This document shows positions 1 to 7,259 of a stretch of DNA of 64,000 bases, piece after piece. Source of the stretch: Sphingomonas jatrophae (GTDB taxonomy: Bacteria > Pseudomonadota > Alphaproteobacteria > Sphingomonadales > Sphingomonadaceae). The stretch lies in the NCBI RefSeq assembly GCF_900113315.1, contig NZ_FOZG01000001.1, forward strand, positions 1,240,001 to 1,304,000, in the 5' to 3' direction. Position numbers and translations under genes: made by a program. The notes below the pieces were generated by a model that did not search any database, had not been told where the DNA came from, and was given only the letters and a program-made list of their open reading frames with translations. The number at the start of each line of letters is the position of its first letter. Position 1 is the first letter of the stretch.

Positions 1-66
1 GCGCCACGGCTGGCCGAGGATCGAGCGGGCAATGCCAAGAAGCGGCGGCGCCGCAAGGAGCGTCAT
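1..66 (-). CDS. recJ: Probable RecJ exonuclease, N-terminal fragment (runs off the window)
   Basis: Reading leftwards from an ATG at 66 the frame stays open to the window edge and gives 22 residues containing PLLGIARSILGQPWR. A start with a 'lGvxRSltGrpWrwR' pattern is characteristic of alphaproteobacterial RecJ, the single-strand-specific 5'-3' exonuclease used in recombination and mismatch repair. A modest AGG-containing ribosome site lies about ten bases upstream. Only the first turn of the protein is visible, so the family call rests on this short motif and is an inference. Confidence 0.5.
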   Translation of the reverse strand, partial: MTLLAAPPLLGIARSILGQPWR

Positions 67-138
67 CCCCGCGCCTGTCGCAGATGCAGGCGGGCGAGGG
101 AAGAGTCCGGCGGCGAAACGGCCGGGCAACGATGCCCT

Positions 139-225
139 GTCCCGTTCGTGCTGAGCCTGTCGAAGCACTGTCCTTCTCACGCGCGGAGAAGGGCGGCCCT
201 TCGACAGGCTCAGGGCGAACGGGAC
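139..225. repeat. Sphingomonad-type imperfect inverted repeat (REP-like)
   Basis: Two 27-base arms (139-165 and 199-225) are inverted copies matching at 25 of 27 positions. Each contains the CCTGTCGAAG / CTTCGACAGG core. A second inner hairpin (CCTTCTC at 172-178, GAGAAGG at 186-192) fills the loop. Elements with this core are scattered through sphingomonad intergenic regions. Here it lies just past the stop of the glutathione peroxidase gene, where the RNA hairpin could stop transcription or protect the 3' end. Confidence 0.8.
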
Positions 226-238
226 TGAGATCCCTATC

Positions 239-781
239 TTACCCCAGAGCCGCCTCGATCGCCTCCACCACCTTGGCGTCATCCGGCGCCAGGCTGGGTG
301 CGAAGCGGGCGGCCACCTTGCCGTCGCGGCCGATCAGGAACTTCTCGAAGTTCCACAGGATGCCCGGCGCCGGGTTCGGCTCCATGCCATATCCCTTCAG
401 CTTCTCGCGGAACTCGTCCGCCGGCCCGTCCACCTGCGGGTGCTCCGCGATCAGCGCGCGGTAGAGCGGGTGCGTGTTCTCGCCCGTCACCGCGATCTTG
501 GAGAACATGGGGAAATCGACGTCGAACGTCGTCGAGCAGAATTCGGCGATGTCCGCGTCCGTCCCGGGTTCCTGCGCGCCGAAATCGTTGGCGGGAAAAC
601 CGAGCACGACGAAGCCACGGTCGCGATACTGGCGGTACAGCTTCTCCAGCGCGTCATATTGCGGCGTCAGCCCGCATTTGGACGCGACGTTGACGACCAG
701 CGCCACCTGCCCGTCCCAGTCGGCCAGCTTGGCCGGCTTGCCGTCGATTGTGTTGACCGGGATGTCCTGGATCGCCGTCAC
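239..781 (-). CDS. Glutathione peroxidase (cysteine type)
   Basis: A 180-aa thioredoxin-fold peroxidase that reduces hydrogen and lipid peroxides using thiols. The active-site loop reads NVASKCGLTPQY near residue 35, with cysteine where animal enzymes have selenocysteine. The second signature, LGFPANDFGAQEPG, follows near residue 60, and a WNFEKFL tryptophan motif lies near residue 145. The start is GTG at 781, supported by GAGGAGAGG a few bases upstream. Length and motif order are typical of bacterial GPx/BtuE proteins. The gene stands alone between a hairpin upstream and the REP-like repeat downstream. No signal peptide is present, so it is cytoplasmic. Confidence 0.93.
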   Translation of the reverse strand: MTAIQDIPVNTIDGKPAKLADWDGQVALVVNVASKCGLTPQYDALEKLYRQYRDRGFVVLGFPANDFGAQEPGTDADIAEFCSTTFDVDFPMFSKIAVTGENTHPLYRALIAEHPQVDGPADEFREKLKGYGMEPNPAPGILWNFEKFLIGRDGKVAARFAPSLAPDDAKVVEAIEAALG

Positions 782-795
782 GTGCCTCTCCTCAT

Positions 796-829
796 GGCCG
801 ATGCGGGCGCACCCTGCCCCGCATCGGCC
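796..829 (-). terminator. 12-bp perfect hairpin between the 44-aa gene and glutathione peroxidase
   Basis: GGCCGATGCGGG (796-807) and CCCGCATCGGCC (818-829) form a perfect 12-bp stem with a 10-base loop. On the minus strand it follows the stop of the 44-aa gene and lies about 15 bases before the GPx start. There is no T-run, so it is not a canonical intrinsic terminator. It may block read-through or stabilise the short upstream mRNA. Confidence 0.5.
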
Positions 830-848
830 ACCAGGATCAAGCGCGCGC

Positions 849-983
849 TCAGATCGGGGACACGCCCATGAACTTCAGCAGACCCAGCACCAGGATCAGC
901 AGCGCGATGGCCGCGATCACGTTGGCCACGTTGAAGCTGCTGCGCTCCACCACCACCTTTTCGTCGCTGCGCACGTCGGACAT
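849..983 (-). CDS. Small single-span membrane protein (44 aa), general-stress promoter
   Basis: An open frame of 44 codons starts at ATG 983 behind an AAAGGG ribosome site. The first 22 residues are polar and charged (MSDVRSDEKVVVERSSF...). A hydrophobic helix of about 20 residues rich in A, I, L and V ends in KFMGVSPI, giving one membrane span near the C terminus. No family is recognised. A promoter matching GGAAC-N16-CGTT exactly ends 32 bases before the start codon, so the peptide is probably made under the EcfG general stress response. The frame is open further upstream, but that part runs through the promoter and lacks a ribosome site. Confidence 0.7.
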   Translation of the reverse strand: MSDVRSDEKVVVERSSFNVANVIAAIALLILVLGLLKFMGVSPI

Positions 984-1014
984 GGTCGGCCCTTTCTGAT
1001 TGTTGCCGACCCGG

Positions 1015-1039
1015 AACGCGTCCGATGCGGACCCGTTCC
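1015..1039 (-). promoter_or_regulatory. EcfG (general stress sigma factor) promoter, exact consensus
   Basis: Read on the minus strand: GGAAC (1039-1035), 16 bases, CGTT (1018-1015). This is the canonical EcfG -35/-10 pair of alphaproteobacteria. A transcript starting about seven bases downstream would carry a leader of roughly 25 bases with the ribosome site of the 44-aa gene. The same bases form a near-perfect hairpin because the two boxes and spacer are partly self-complementary. The -35 overlaps the stop codon of the DUF885 gene. Confidence 0.75.
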
Positions 1040-2853
1040 TAAGCCCGCATCGCCGCGATCCGCGCATCCACCCGCGCGTCGAACAAGGTCAGCGGCATCG
1101 CCCCTTCCTTCAGGATCTCGTGGAACTGGCGCGCGTCGAACTTCGGCCCCAGCGCCGCCTCGGCCTTGGCCCGCGCCCGCGCCCACGCCATGTGGCCGAT
1201 CTTGTAGCTGCACGCCTGCCCCGCCTGTGTGCAGTAACGCTCCACCTCGCGCTGCGACCGCGGCTGCGCAAAGCCCGTTGCCTTGACGAGGTAATCGGTC
1301 GCCTGTTCACGCGTCCAGCGCTTGGCGTGGATGCCCGTGTCCACCACCAGCCGCGCCGCGCGGAACAGGAAGGACTGGAGATAGCCCGCCTCCTCCACCG
1401 GCCCGGCATAGCCGCCGAGCGTCTTGGCCACCTCCTCGGCATAGAGCGCCCAGCCCTCGCCATAGGCCGACAGGAAGATGATCTTTCGCAGCATCGGCAT
1501 GTCGACTGCCTCCTGCGTCAGCGACAATTGCAGGTGATGCCCCGGCACGCCCTCGTGATAGCTGAGCGCCGGCAGCGTATATTTCGGCCAGTCGCCGACA
1601 TCCTTCAGGTTGATGAAGTAGATGGCCGGCCGCGATCCATCGAGCGCGGCGGTGCGGTAATAGCCGTTCGATGCGCCGTCCTGGATCTCCACCGGCACCG
1701 CGCGGATCTCCAGCGGCTGCGTCGGCAGCGTCGCAAAGGCTTGCGGCAGCTTCTTCTGCATCGCCGCCACGCCCTCGTTCAGCCCGGCGAGCAGCTCCGC
1801 GCGGCCCGCCTCGCTGTTGGCGTAGAGCTGCGCGGGCGACTTGTTGAGCGCGACCAGCCGCTCGCCAACGCTCCCTTTCGTCAGCCCCTGCCCCTTCAGG
1901 ATCGTGTCGAGCCGACCGCTGATCTCCGCCACCTGCTCGAGACCGGCGCGGTGCACCTCGTCGGGCGTCATGCTGGTCGTCGTCGCCTGCGCCAGCGCCA
2001 TGGCGTAGATCGCATCGCCCTGGCGCAGCCGCCACAGCCCGTCCCCCGGCGCGGTCGATCCCTTCAGCTGCTCGACCAGCGCGATCTGCCGGTCGAGCGC
2101 GGGGTAGACCTTGCCCTCGACGATCTTCGCCGCGCGGGCCTGCCAGTCACCCGCCACGCCCTTCGCCTGCGCGCGGGTCGCCAGCGACTGCGCCAGCGTG
2201 GACTCCGCCGCCGGCCTGCCGCGCAGCTTGCGCATCTGCCCCAGCGTCAGGTCGAGCGACCAGGCCGGCGCCACGAAGCCGCGCGCCGCCTCCTCGCGCT
2301 GCAAGCCCGTCTCGGTGTCGAGCAGCGGGCCGAACTGGTCCAGCCGCGCGAGGTAAGCCTCTGCATCCGCGGCGCTATCGATCGTGTGGGCGGAGTTGAG
2401 GAAGTCGGGCGTGGCGAAATAGGCGCCGCCCTGCTGGAACAGGCGATAGGGCCGGATCGCGCTCTCGATCCCGAACGCCTCGCGCGGCGCGATCTGCGTC
2501 TCCAGCCAGTAATCGATCACCGCGATGTTGCCGCGATCCGCATCGTTCAGCTTGGCCGAGGCGAACTTCGCCAGCGCCGCGCGGGCCGCCTTGTTCTCGG
2601 CCAGCCGCTCCGCCGCCGCGGTGCGTCCCTCGGCGTCCAGCTGCCCGCGCAGGCCGCTCAGCGCCCCCTTGTCGAGCCCCAGCGAGGTCGCCAGCTCCGG
2701 GCTCCGCCGCAGCCGCGCCTGGAAGATCCGGTCCAGCTCGGCGGCGACCTTCGGATCGCTGGGCGCCTGCGCGAAGGCGGCGGCAGGAGACAATGTTGTC
2801 GCAAGGGCAGCGGCCCCAGCGGAGGCGAGGAACTGGCGGCGGTCCATGGGCAT
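1039..2853 (-). CDS. DUF885 family protein, probable exported metallohydrolase
   Basis: A 604-aa protein starting at ATG 2853 (alternative ATG at 2847). The N terminus MPMDRRQFLASAGAAALAT is a twin-arginine signal followed by an A-rich segment ending in AFAQA, so the mature protein should be periplasmic. The DUF885 signature YHEGVPGHHLQ is present in the C-terminal third, a zinc-binding HE..GHH arrangement seen in this peptidase-like family. Length fits the family, about 550-620 aa. No substrate can be assigned. It is a single gene followed by the EcfG-driven small gene. Confidence 0.88.
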   Translation of the reverse strand: MPMDRRQFLASAGAAALATTLSPAAAFAQAPSDPKVAAELDRIFQARLRRSPELATSLGLDKGALSGLRGQLDAEGRTAAAERLAENKAARAALAKFASAKLNDADRGNIAVIDYWLETQIAPREAFGIESAIRPYRLFQQGGAYFATPDFLNSAHTIDSAADAEAYLARLDQFGPLLDTETGLQREEAARGFVAPAWSLDLTLGQMRKLRGRPAAESTLAQSLATRAQAKGVAGDWQARAAKIVEGKVYPALDRQIALVEQLKGSTAPGDGLWRLRQGDAIYAMALAQATTTSMTPDEVHRAGLEQVAEISGRLDTILKGQGLTKGSVGERLVALNKSPAQLYANSEAGRAELLAGLNEGVAAMQKKLPQAFATLPTQPLEIRAVPVEIQDGASNGYYRTAALDGSRPAIYFINLKDVGDWPKYTLPALSYHEGVPGHHLQLSLTQEAVDMPMLRKIIFLSAYGEGWALYAEEVAKTLGGYAGPVEEAGYLQSFLFRAARLVVDTGIHAKRWTREQATDYLVKATGFAQPRSQREVERYCTQAGQACSYKIGHMAWARARAKAEAALGPKFDARQFHEILKEGAMPLTLFDARVDARIAAMRA

Positions 2854-3056
2854 GTGTCCGTTTCTCGTTGATCCGCCAGCCTTAATCCGCCCGCTCTCAC
2901 CCGCGCCAGTGTCGTTCGTCGACGACGAAGCGAGCGGTCGTGGCCCAGTGGCGCGGCTCTGGCCTTGTCGGAAATCGCCCGCTACGCTCGGGATCGGCCG
3001 CTTTACACCGGATAGCCGCGTCAGTCTGCAGGACATTCAACAGCAAGGATTTTTTG

Positions 3057-3077
3057 AAAACAACCCGCTGGTCGGGT
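3057..3077 (-). terminator. Weak intrinsic terminator after the DUF815 gene
   Basis: On the minus strand ACCCG-ACCAG-CGGGT forms a 5-bp stem followed by TGTTTTC, about 40 bases past the stop of the DUF815 ATPase gene. The short stem makes this a moderate call. Confidence 0.4.
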
Positions 3078-3100
3078 CATGTCGGAAAAGGGCCTCTGAG

Positions 3101-3118
3101 TGTCAACTTTGTCAACTT
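3101..3118. repeat. Two tandem copies of TGTCAACTT
   Basis: TGTCAACTT occurs twice back to back (3101-3109, 3110-3118). It overlaps the last codons and stop of the DUF815 gene. The composition is AT-rich against its surroundings. Confidence 0.6.
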
Positions 3119-3932
3119 AAGCCATCGCCCTGCCCGCGCGCCCGGCCAGCTCCACCGCATATTGCCACGCCACCCGCCCTGATCGCCCGCCGCGCTGCGT
3201 CGCCCACAGGATCGCATCGGCCGGGTCGAACGGCAGCCCCGCCCGCATGGCATAGCGCTCCACCATCGCCAGATAGGTCGCCTGATCGACCACATGGAAG
3301 CCGAGGCTCAGCCCAAAGCGGTCCGCCAGCGCCAGCTTGTCGTCCATCGCATCCCTCGGGCTGAGCGCGTCCGCCTGCTCTGTCGCCTGCCGCGCCACAA
3401 TATGCCGCCGGTTCGCCGTCACGTAGAGCCGCACATTGTCCGGCCGCGCTTCCGCCCCGCCTTCCAGCAAGGACCGCAGCGCCCGCGGCGCATCCGCGCC
3501 CTCCTCGAAACCGAGGTCGTCGATGAACAGGATGAAGGCGCGGCGGACGCCCGCGATGGTCCGGAACAGCGCCGGCAACGCCTCCAGCCGATCCCCCGCC
3601 ACCTCGACCAGCGCGATGGCGTGCCCCTCCGCCTGGCACGCACCGACCACGCTCTTCACCAGCGCCGACTTGCCCGTTCCCCGCGCTCCCCACAGCAAGG
3701 CGTCATGCGCCGCATGCCCCGCCGCCAGCCGCCGCGTGTTCGCCAGCAGCGTCTCTTTCTGCGCATCGATCCCGGTCAGCAGCCCCAGCGGCAGCGGCGC
3801 AAAGGCCCGCGCTTCCTCCAGCCCGCCACGCTGCCAGACATAGGCCGGATGCACCGCGGGGTCGGCCACGGGCAGCGGCGGCGGCGCGATCCGCTCGAGA
3901 GCGGCAGCGATGCGAGCGAGATACTGGTCCAT
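3117..3932 (-). CDS. DUF815 family AAA-type ATPase
   Basis: A 271-aa protein from ATG 3932; the frame is open 18 codons further, but MDQYLARIAAALERIA is the typical family start. Walker A is GARGTGKSALVK near residue 90 and Walker B is FILFIDDLGFE near residue 135. A sensor-like region YVTANRRHIV follows near residue 170. This arrangement identifies the DUF815 family, distant relatives of AAA+ loaders such as DnaC. The biological role is not established. The gene is a single unit ending in the tandem TGTCAACTT repeat, and parE diverges upstream. Confidence 0.85.
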   Translation of the reverse strand: MDQYLARIAAALERIAPPPLPVADPAVHPAYVWQRGGLEEARAFAPLPLGLLTGIDAQKETLLANTRRLAAGHAAHDALLWGARGTGKSALVKSVVGACQAEGHAIALVEVAGDRLEALPALFRTIAGVRRAFILFIDDLGFEEGADAPRALRSLLEGGAEARPDNVRLYVTANRRHIVARQATEQADALSPRDAMDDKLALADRFGLSLGFHVVDQATYLAMVERYAMRAGLPFDPADAILWATQRGGRSGRVAWQYAVELAGRAGRAMA

Positions 3933-4003
3933 GCGCCGTGCTCTGACGCGCCCCCCGGCGAGCCGCAACCGCGGCAAGGCTGACATCCGCCTCCGTTCAC
4001 ACT

Positions 4004-5989
4004 ATGTCCTCCGCCATGGCCGACGATCTGTTCCAATCCCCCGCCACCCCGCAAAGCTATGACGCCTCGACGATCGAGGTGCTCGAGGGGCTGGAACCCG
4101 TCCGCCGCCGCCCGGGCATGTATATCGGAGGCACGGACGAGCGCGCGCTCCACCATCTCGCCGCCGAGGTGCTGGACAATGCGATGGACGAGGCGGTCGC
4201 CGGACACGCCACCCGCATCGAGGTGACGCTGTCCGCCGGCAATCGCCTCACCATCGTCGACAATGGCCGCGGCATCCCCGTCGATCCGCACCCCAAGTTC
4301 CCCGGCAAGTCGGCGCTGGAGGTGATCCTCACCACGCTCCACTCGGGCGGCAAGTTCGACGGCAAGGCCTATGCGACGAGCGGCGGCCTTCACGGCGTCG
4401 GCATCTCGGTCGTCAATGCGCTGTCGACCGAGACGGTGATCGAGGTGGCCCGCGATCGCGAGCTGTTCCGCCAGCGCTTCGCGCAAGGGCATGCCGCGAC
4501 CACGCTGGAAAAGGTCGGCGCCGCACCCAATCGTCGCGGCACGTCGGTCAGCTTCGTGCCGGACACCGCCATCTTTGGCGAGCTGGCGTTCAAGCCCGCC
4601 CGCCTGCACCGCCTCGCCCGCTCCAAGGCGTACCTCTACGCCGGCGTCGAGATCCGCTGGAAATGCGATCCATCGATCATCACGGACGACACGCCTGCGG
4701 AAGCGGTGTTCCAATTTCCCGGCGGTCTCGCCGATCATCTGAAGGAACAGGTCGGCGCGCGCGAATGCGCCACCAGCCAGTTCTTCTCCGGCCGACAGGA
4801 GTTCGCGAACGATCAGGGTTCAGTCGAGTGGGCGGTGGCGTGGCCGCTCTGGTCGGACGGCAGCTACAGCTATTACTGCAACACCATCCCGACGCCCGAT
4901 GGCGGCACGCACGAGGCGGGGCTGCGCGCCGCTTTGGTGAAGGGCATGCGCGGCTTTGCCGAGCTGACCGGTCAGAAAAAGGGCAAGGATCTCGCGCCCG
5001 AGGACGTGATGCAGGGGGCGGAGCTGATGCTCTCCGTCTTCATTCGCGATCCGCAATTCCAGTCGCAGACCAAGGATCGTCTGACCTCGCCCGACGCGGC
5101 CCGCCTGGTCGAAGGCGCGGTGCGCGACCATTTCGATCACTTCCTCAGCGACAATATGGAGCGCGGCAAGGCGCTGCTCGGCTACGTGCTCGACCGGATG
5201 GACGAGCGGCTACGCCGCAAGCAGGAGCGTGAGGTCAAGCGCAAGACCGCGGTCAACAAGCGCTCGCTGCGCCTGCCCGGCAAGCTGACCGACTGTGCCG
5301 CCGACGCGCCCGACGGCACCGAATTGTTCATCGTCGAGGGCGACTCCGCAGGCGGATCGGCGAAGCAGGCGCGCGACCGCAAGACACAGGCGATCCTGCC
5401 AATCCGCGGCAAGATCCTCAACGTCGCCTCAGCTAACTCCGCCAAGATTTTGGCGAATCAGGAAATTGCCGATCTGATCCAGGCGCTCGGTTGCGGCACG
5501 CGCGACAAATGCGATGCTTCGGCGCTACGCTACGAACGGGTCGTCATCATGACCGACGCCGATGTCGACGGCGCACACATCGCAACCTTGCTGATGACCT
5601 TCTTCTTCCAGGAGATGCCCGATCTCGTCCGCCGCGGGCACCTCTACCTCGCGCAGCCGCCGCTCTACCGCCTGGTTGCCGGTGCCAAGTCGCTCTACGC
5701 GCGCGACGATGCGCACCGTGCCGAGCTTGAACGGACCGAGTTCCGCGGCAAGAAGGTCGAGGTCAGCCGCTTCAAGGGGCTGGGCGAAATGAACCCGATG
5801 CAGCTGCGCGAAACGACGATGGATCCGGGCAAACGCAGCATGATCCGCATCACGCTTCCCGCCGAATATGAGGAGCGGGCAGCGGTGAAGGATCTCGTCT
5901 CGCGCCTGATGGGCACCAATCCGGCGCACCGCTTCGCCTTCATCCAGGAGAATGCGGCGCATGTGGAGGAGGATGCAATCGACGCCTGA
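4004..5989 (+). CDS. parE: DNA topoisomerase IV subunit B
   Basis: A 661-aa type IIA topoisomerase ATPase subunit. It pairs with ParC to decatenate daughter chromosomes. The GHKL ATPase motifs are present: EVLDNAMDEAVAG near residue 60, VDNGRGIPVD near residue 85 and SGGLHGVGISVVNALS near residue 125. The Toprim domain has LFIVEGDSAGGSAKQARDR near residue 445, and the C-terminal region includes RFKGLGEMNPMQLRETTMDP. The motif RRRPGMYIGG and the overall length fit ParE rather than GyrB, which is about 800 aa. The start is ATG 4004; ATG 4016 (MADDLFQ) is an alternative, and no strong ribosome site decides. Confidence 0.95.
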   Translation: MSSAMADDLFQSPATPQSYDASTIEVLEGLEPVRRRPGMYIGGTDERALHHLAAEVLDNAMDEAVAGHATRIEVTLSAGNRLTIVDNGRGIPVDPHPKFPGKSALEVILTTLHSGGKFDGKAYATSGGLHGVGISVVNALSTETVIEVARDRELFRQRFAQGHAATTLEKVGAAPNRRGTSVSFVPDTAIFGELAFKPARLHRLARSKAYLYAGVEIRWKCDPSIITDDTPAEAVFQFPGGLADHLKEQVGARECATSQFFSGRQEFANDQGSVEWAVAWPLWSDGSYSYYCNTIPTPDGGTHEAGLRAALVKGMRGFAELTGQKKGKDLAPEDVMQGAELMLSVFIRDPQFQSQTKDRLTSPDAARLVEGAVRDHFDHFLSDNMERGKALLGYVLDRMDERLRRKQEREVKRKTAVNKRSLRLPGKLTDCAADAPDGTELFIVEGDSAGGSAKQARDRKTQAILPIRGKILNVASANSAKILANQEIADLIQALGCGTRDKCDASALRYERVVIMTDADVDGAHIATLLMTFFFQEMPDLVRRGHLYLAQPPLYRLVAGAKSLYARDDAHRAELERTEFRGKKVEVSRFKGLGEMNPMQLRETTMDPGKRSMIRITLPAEYEERAAVKDLVSRLMGTNPAHRFAFIQENAAHVEEDAIDA

Positions 5990-6007
5990 GGCGCCGTCAG
6001 CATTCCG

Positions 6008-6799
6008 TCACTGCGTCAGCGCCGCGACCAGTGCCTTGACCTTCTTCTGCCGCCACTGCGGCACGGGCGCGACCAGCCAGTAAGCGAGCGGGCTCGGCTG
6101 CGGCTCGCCGCGGCTGACGACCCAGCCCGAGGCGAGGTCTGCCTCGGCGAGCAAAGCGGGTACGCACGCTTCGCCCATGCCGTTCGCCGCCGCATCAATG
6201 GCAAGGCCGGCATCGCCGACGCGCAGCGCAACCGGCTTGCCGTCCTCCGCCGGGCAGCCAGGCCATGCAATCGCCCCCTCAATCCCGTCCTCTGCCGCGA
6301 CTGTCACAAAACCGGATGCGCCGAGCTGCACCCCCTCAAGCTCACCCTTGCCGGGCGCGAGCCGGATGGCGAGATCGAGATTGGCCTGCGTGAAATCCAG
6401 CTCGTCGTCCGCCGCGACCATGACGAAGCTCAGCTCCGCATCGGTCTTGGCATAATCGGCCAGCCGCCGTGCCAGCCACTTGGCGGTGAAATCGCGCGGC
6501 GCAGCGATGGTCAGCGTCTTGGACGATTGCTGTGCCTGCATCGCGCGCACCGCCTCCTCGAACATCAGGAAACCGGCGCGCAGTGGCTCCAGCCCCGCCT
6601 CGCCTTCGGGCGTCAGCTCCAGCCCCTTGGCAGTGCGTCGGAACAGCACGACCCCGAGCGTATCCTCCAGCGCGCGGACCTGCTGGCCAACCGCCGCCGG
6701 CGTCACCGCCAGCTCGTCCGCCGCACGGGTGAAGGACAGGTGGCGCGCCGCGGCATCGAGTACGCGGAGGCCGTTGAGGGGCAGATGGGTGCGCTTCAT
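6008..6799 (-). CDS. LysR family transcriptional regulator, GcvA-like
   Basis: A 263-aa regulator. The N-terminal winged helix-turn-helix has LRVLDAAARHLSFTRAADEL and AVTPAAVGQQVRALE in the first 45 residues, the variant typical of GcvA and AmpR-like members. It is followed by a periplasmic-binding-protein-type effector domain. It is short for the family, which is usually about 300 aa, because the effector domain is compact. It converges on parE with an 18-base gap and has no obvious target gene beside it. Effector and targets cannot be read from the sequence. Confidence 0.85.
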   Translation of the reverse strand: MKRTHLPLNGLRVLDAAARHLSFTRAADELAVTPAAVGQQVRALEDTLGVVLFRRTAKGLELTPEGEAGLEPLRAGFLMFEEAVRAMQAQQSSKTLTIAAPRDFTAKWLARRLADYAKTDAELSFVMVAADDELDFTQANLDLAIRLAPGKGELEGVQLGASGFVTVAAEDGIEGAIAWPGCPAEDGKPVALRVGDAGLAIDAAANGMGEACVPALLAEADLASGWVVSRGEPQPSPLAYWLVAPVPQWRQKKVKALVAALTQ

Positions 6800-6834
6800 G
6801 GTGCGCCGTCTATAACGAACCCCGCGGCTCCGGC

Positions 6835-6855
6835 AAAAGGCGTCGCGAGACGGCC
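6835..6855 (-). terminator. Intrinsic terminator of the metZ-apaG operon
   Basis: On the minus strand GGC(C)GTC-TCGC-GACGCC forms a 6-bp stem with one bulged base and is followed directly by TTTT. It lies just past the apaG stop codon. Confidence 0.6.
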
Positions 6856-6857
6856 GA

Positions 6858-7256
6858 TCAGCGCGTCACCGCAGGCGCGATCAGCGAGAAGCGCGGAATG
6901 GCGGCATCGAAGGTCGATCCATCCTCGCTGGCCATGTGATAGCTGCCCTGCATCGTGCCGGTCGGCGTATCGAGCGGACAACCCGAGACATAATCATAGG
7001 AGCCACCGGGCGCGATCACCGGCTGCTCACCGACGACGCCGTCGCCTTGCACCTCGTGCCGCCCGCCACGACCATCGGTGATGATCCAGTGCCGGGTGAG
7101 CAACTGCACGCTGACCGGTCCCTCATTCTCCAGGCGGATGTGATAGGCCCAGAACCAGCGCCCACGCGCGGGGTCCGACTGTTCGGGCAGGAAGCTGACC
7201 GACACGCGCACGGCCAGCCCCCGCGTGGTCGCGACATGCGGGAACAGCGCCTTCAT
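6858..7256 (-). CDS. apaG: ApaG domain protein
   Basis: A 132-aa protein covering the full ApaG/DUF525 fibronectin-like fold. Diagnostic segments are FWAYHIRLENEG near residue 35, LLTRHWIITDGRG near residue 53, GEQPVIAPGGSYDYVSGCPL near residue 78 and GTMQGSYHM near residue 102. ApaG is linked to divalent-cation homeostasis and phosphate-compound binding; its exact biochemical role is unsettled. The gene starts three bases after the metZ stop, an arrangement conserved in alphaproteobacteria, so the two are surely co-transcribed. Confidence 0.95.
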   Translation of the reverse strand: MKALFPHVATTRGLAVRVSVSFLPEQSDPARGRWFWAYHIRLENEGPVSVQLLTRHWIITDGRGGRHEVQGDGVVGEQPVIAPGGSYDYVSGCPLDTPTGTMQGSYHMASEDGSTFDAAIPRFSLIAPAVTR

Positions 7257-7259
7257 GGT

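Noticed and set aside
1013-1039. GGAACG...CGTTCC hairpin as an intrinsic terminator of the DUF885 gene
   Set aside because: There is no T-run, and the same bases form an exact EcfG promoter for the next gene. The symmetry comes from the two promoter boxes.
849-1067. A longer 72-aa form of the small membrane protein
   Set aside because: The extra 28 residues run through the EcfG promoter and lack a ribosome site, whereas ATG 983 has AAAGGG at good spacing.
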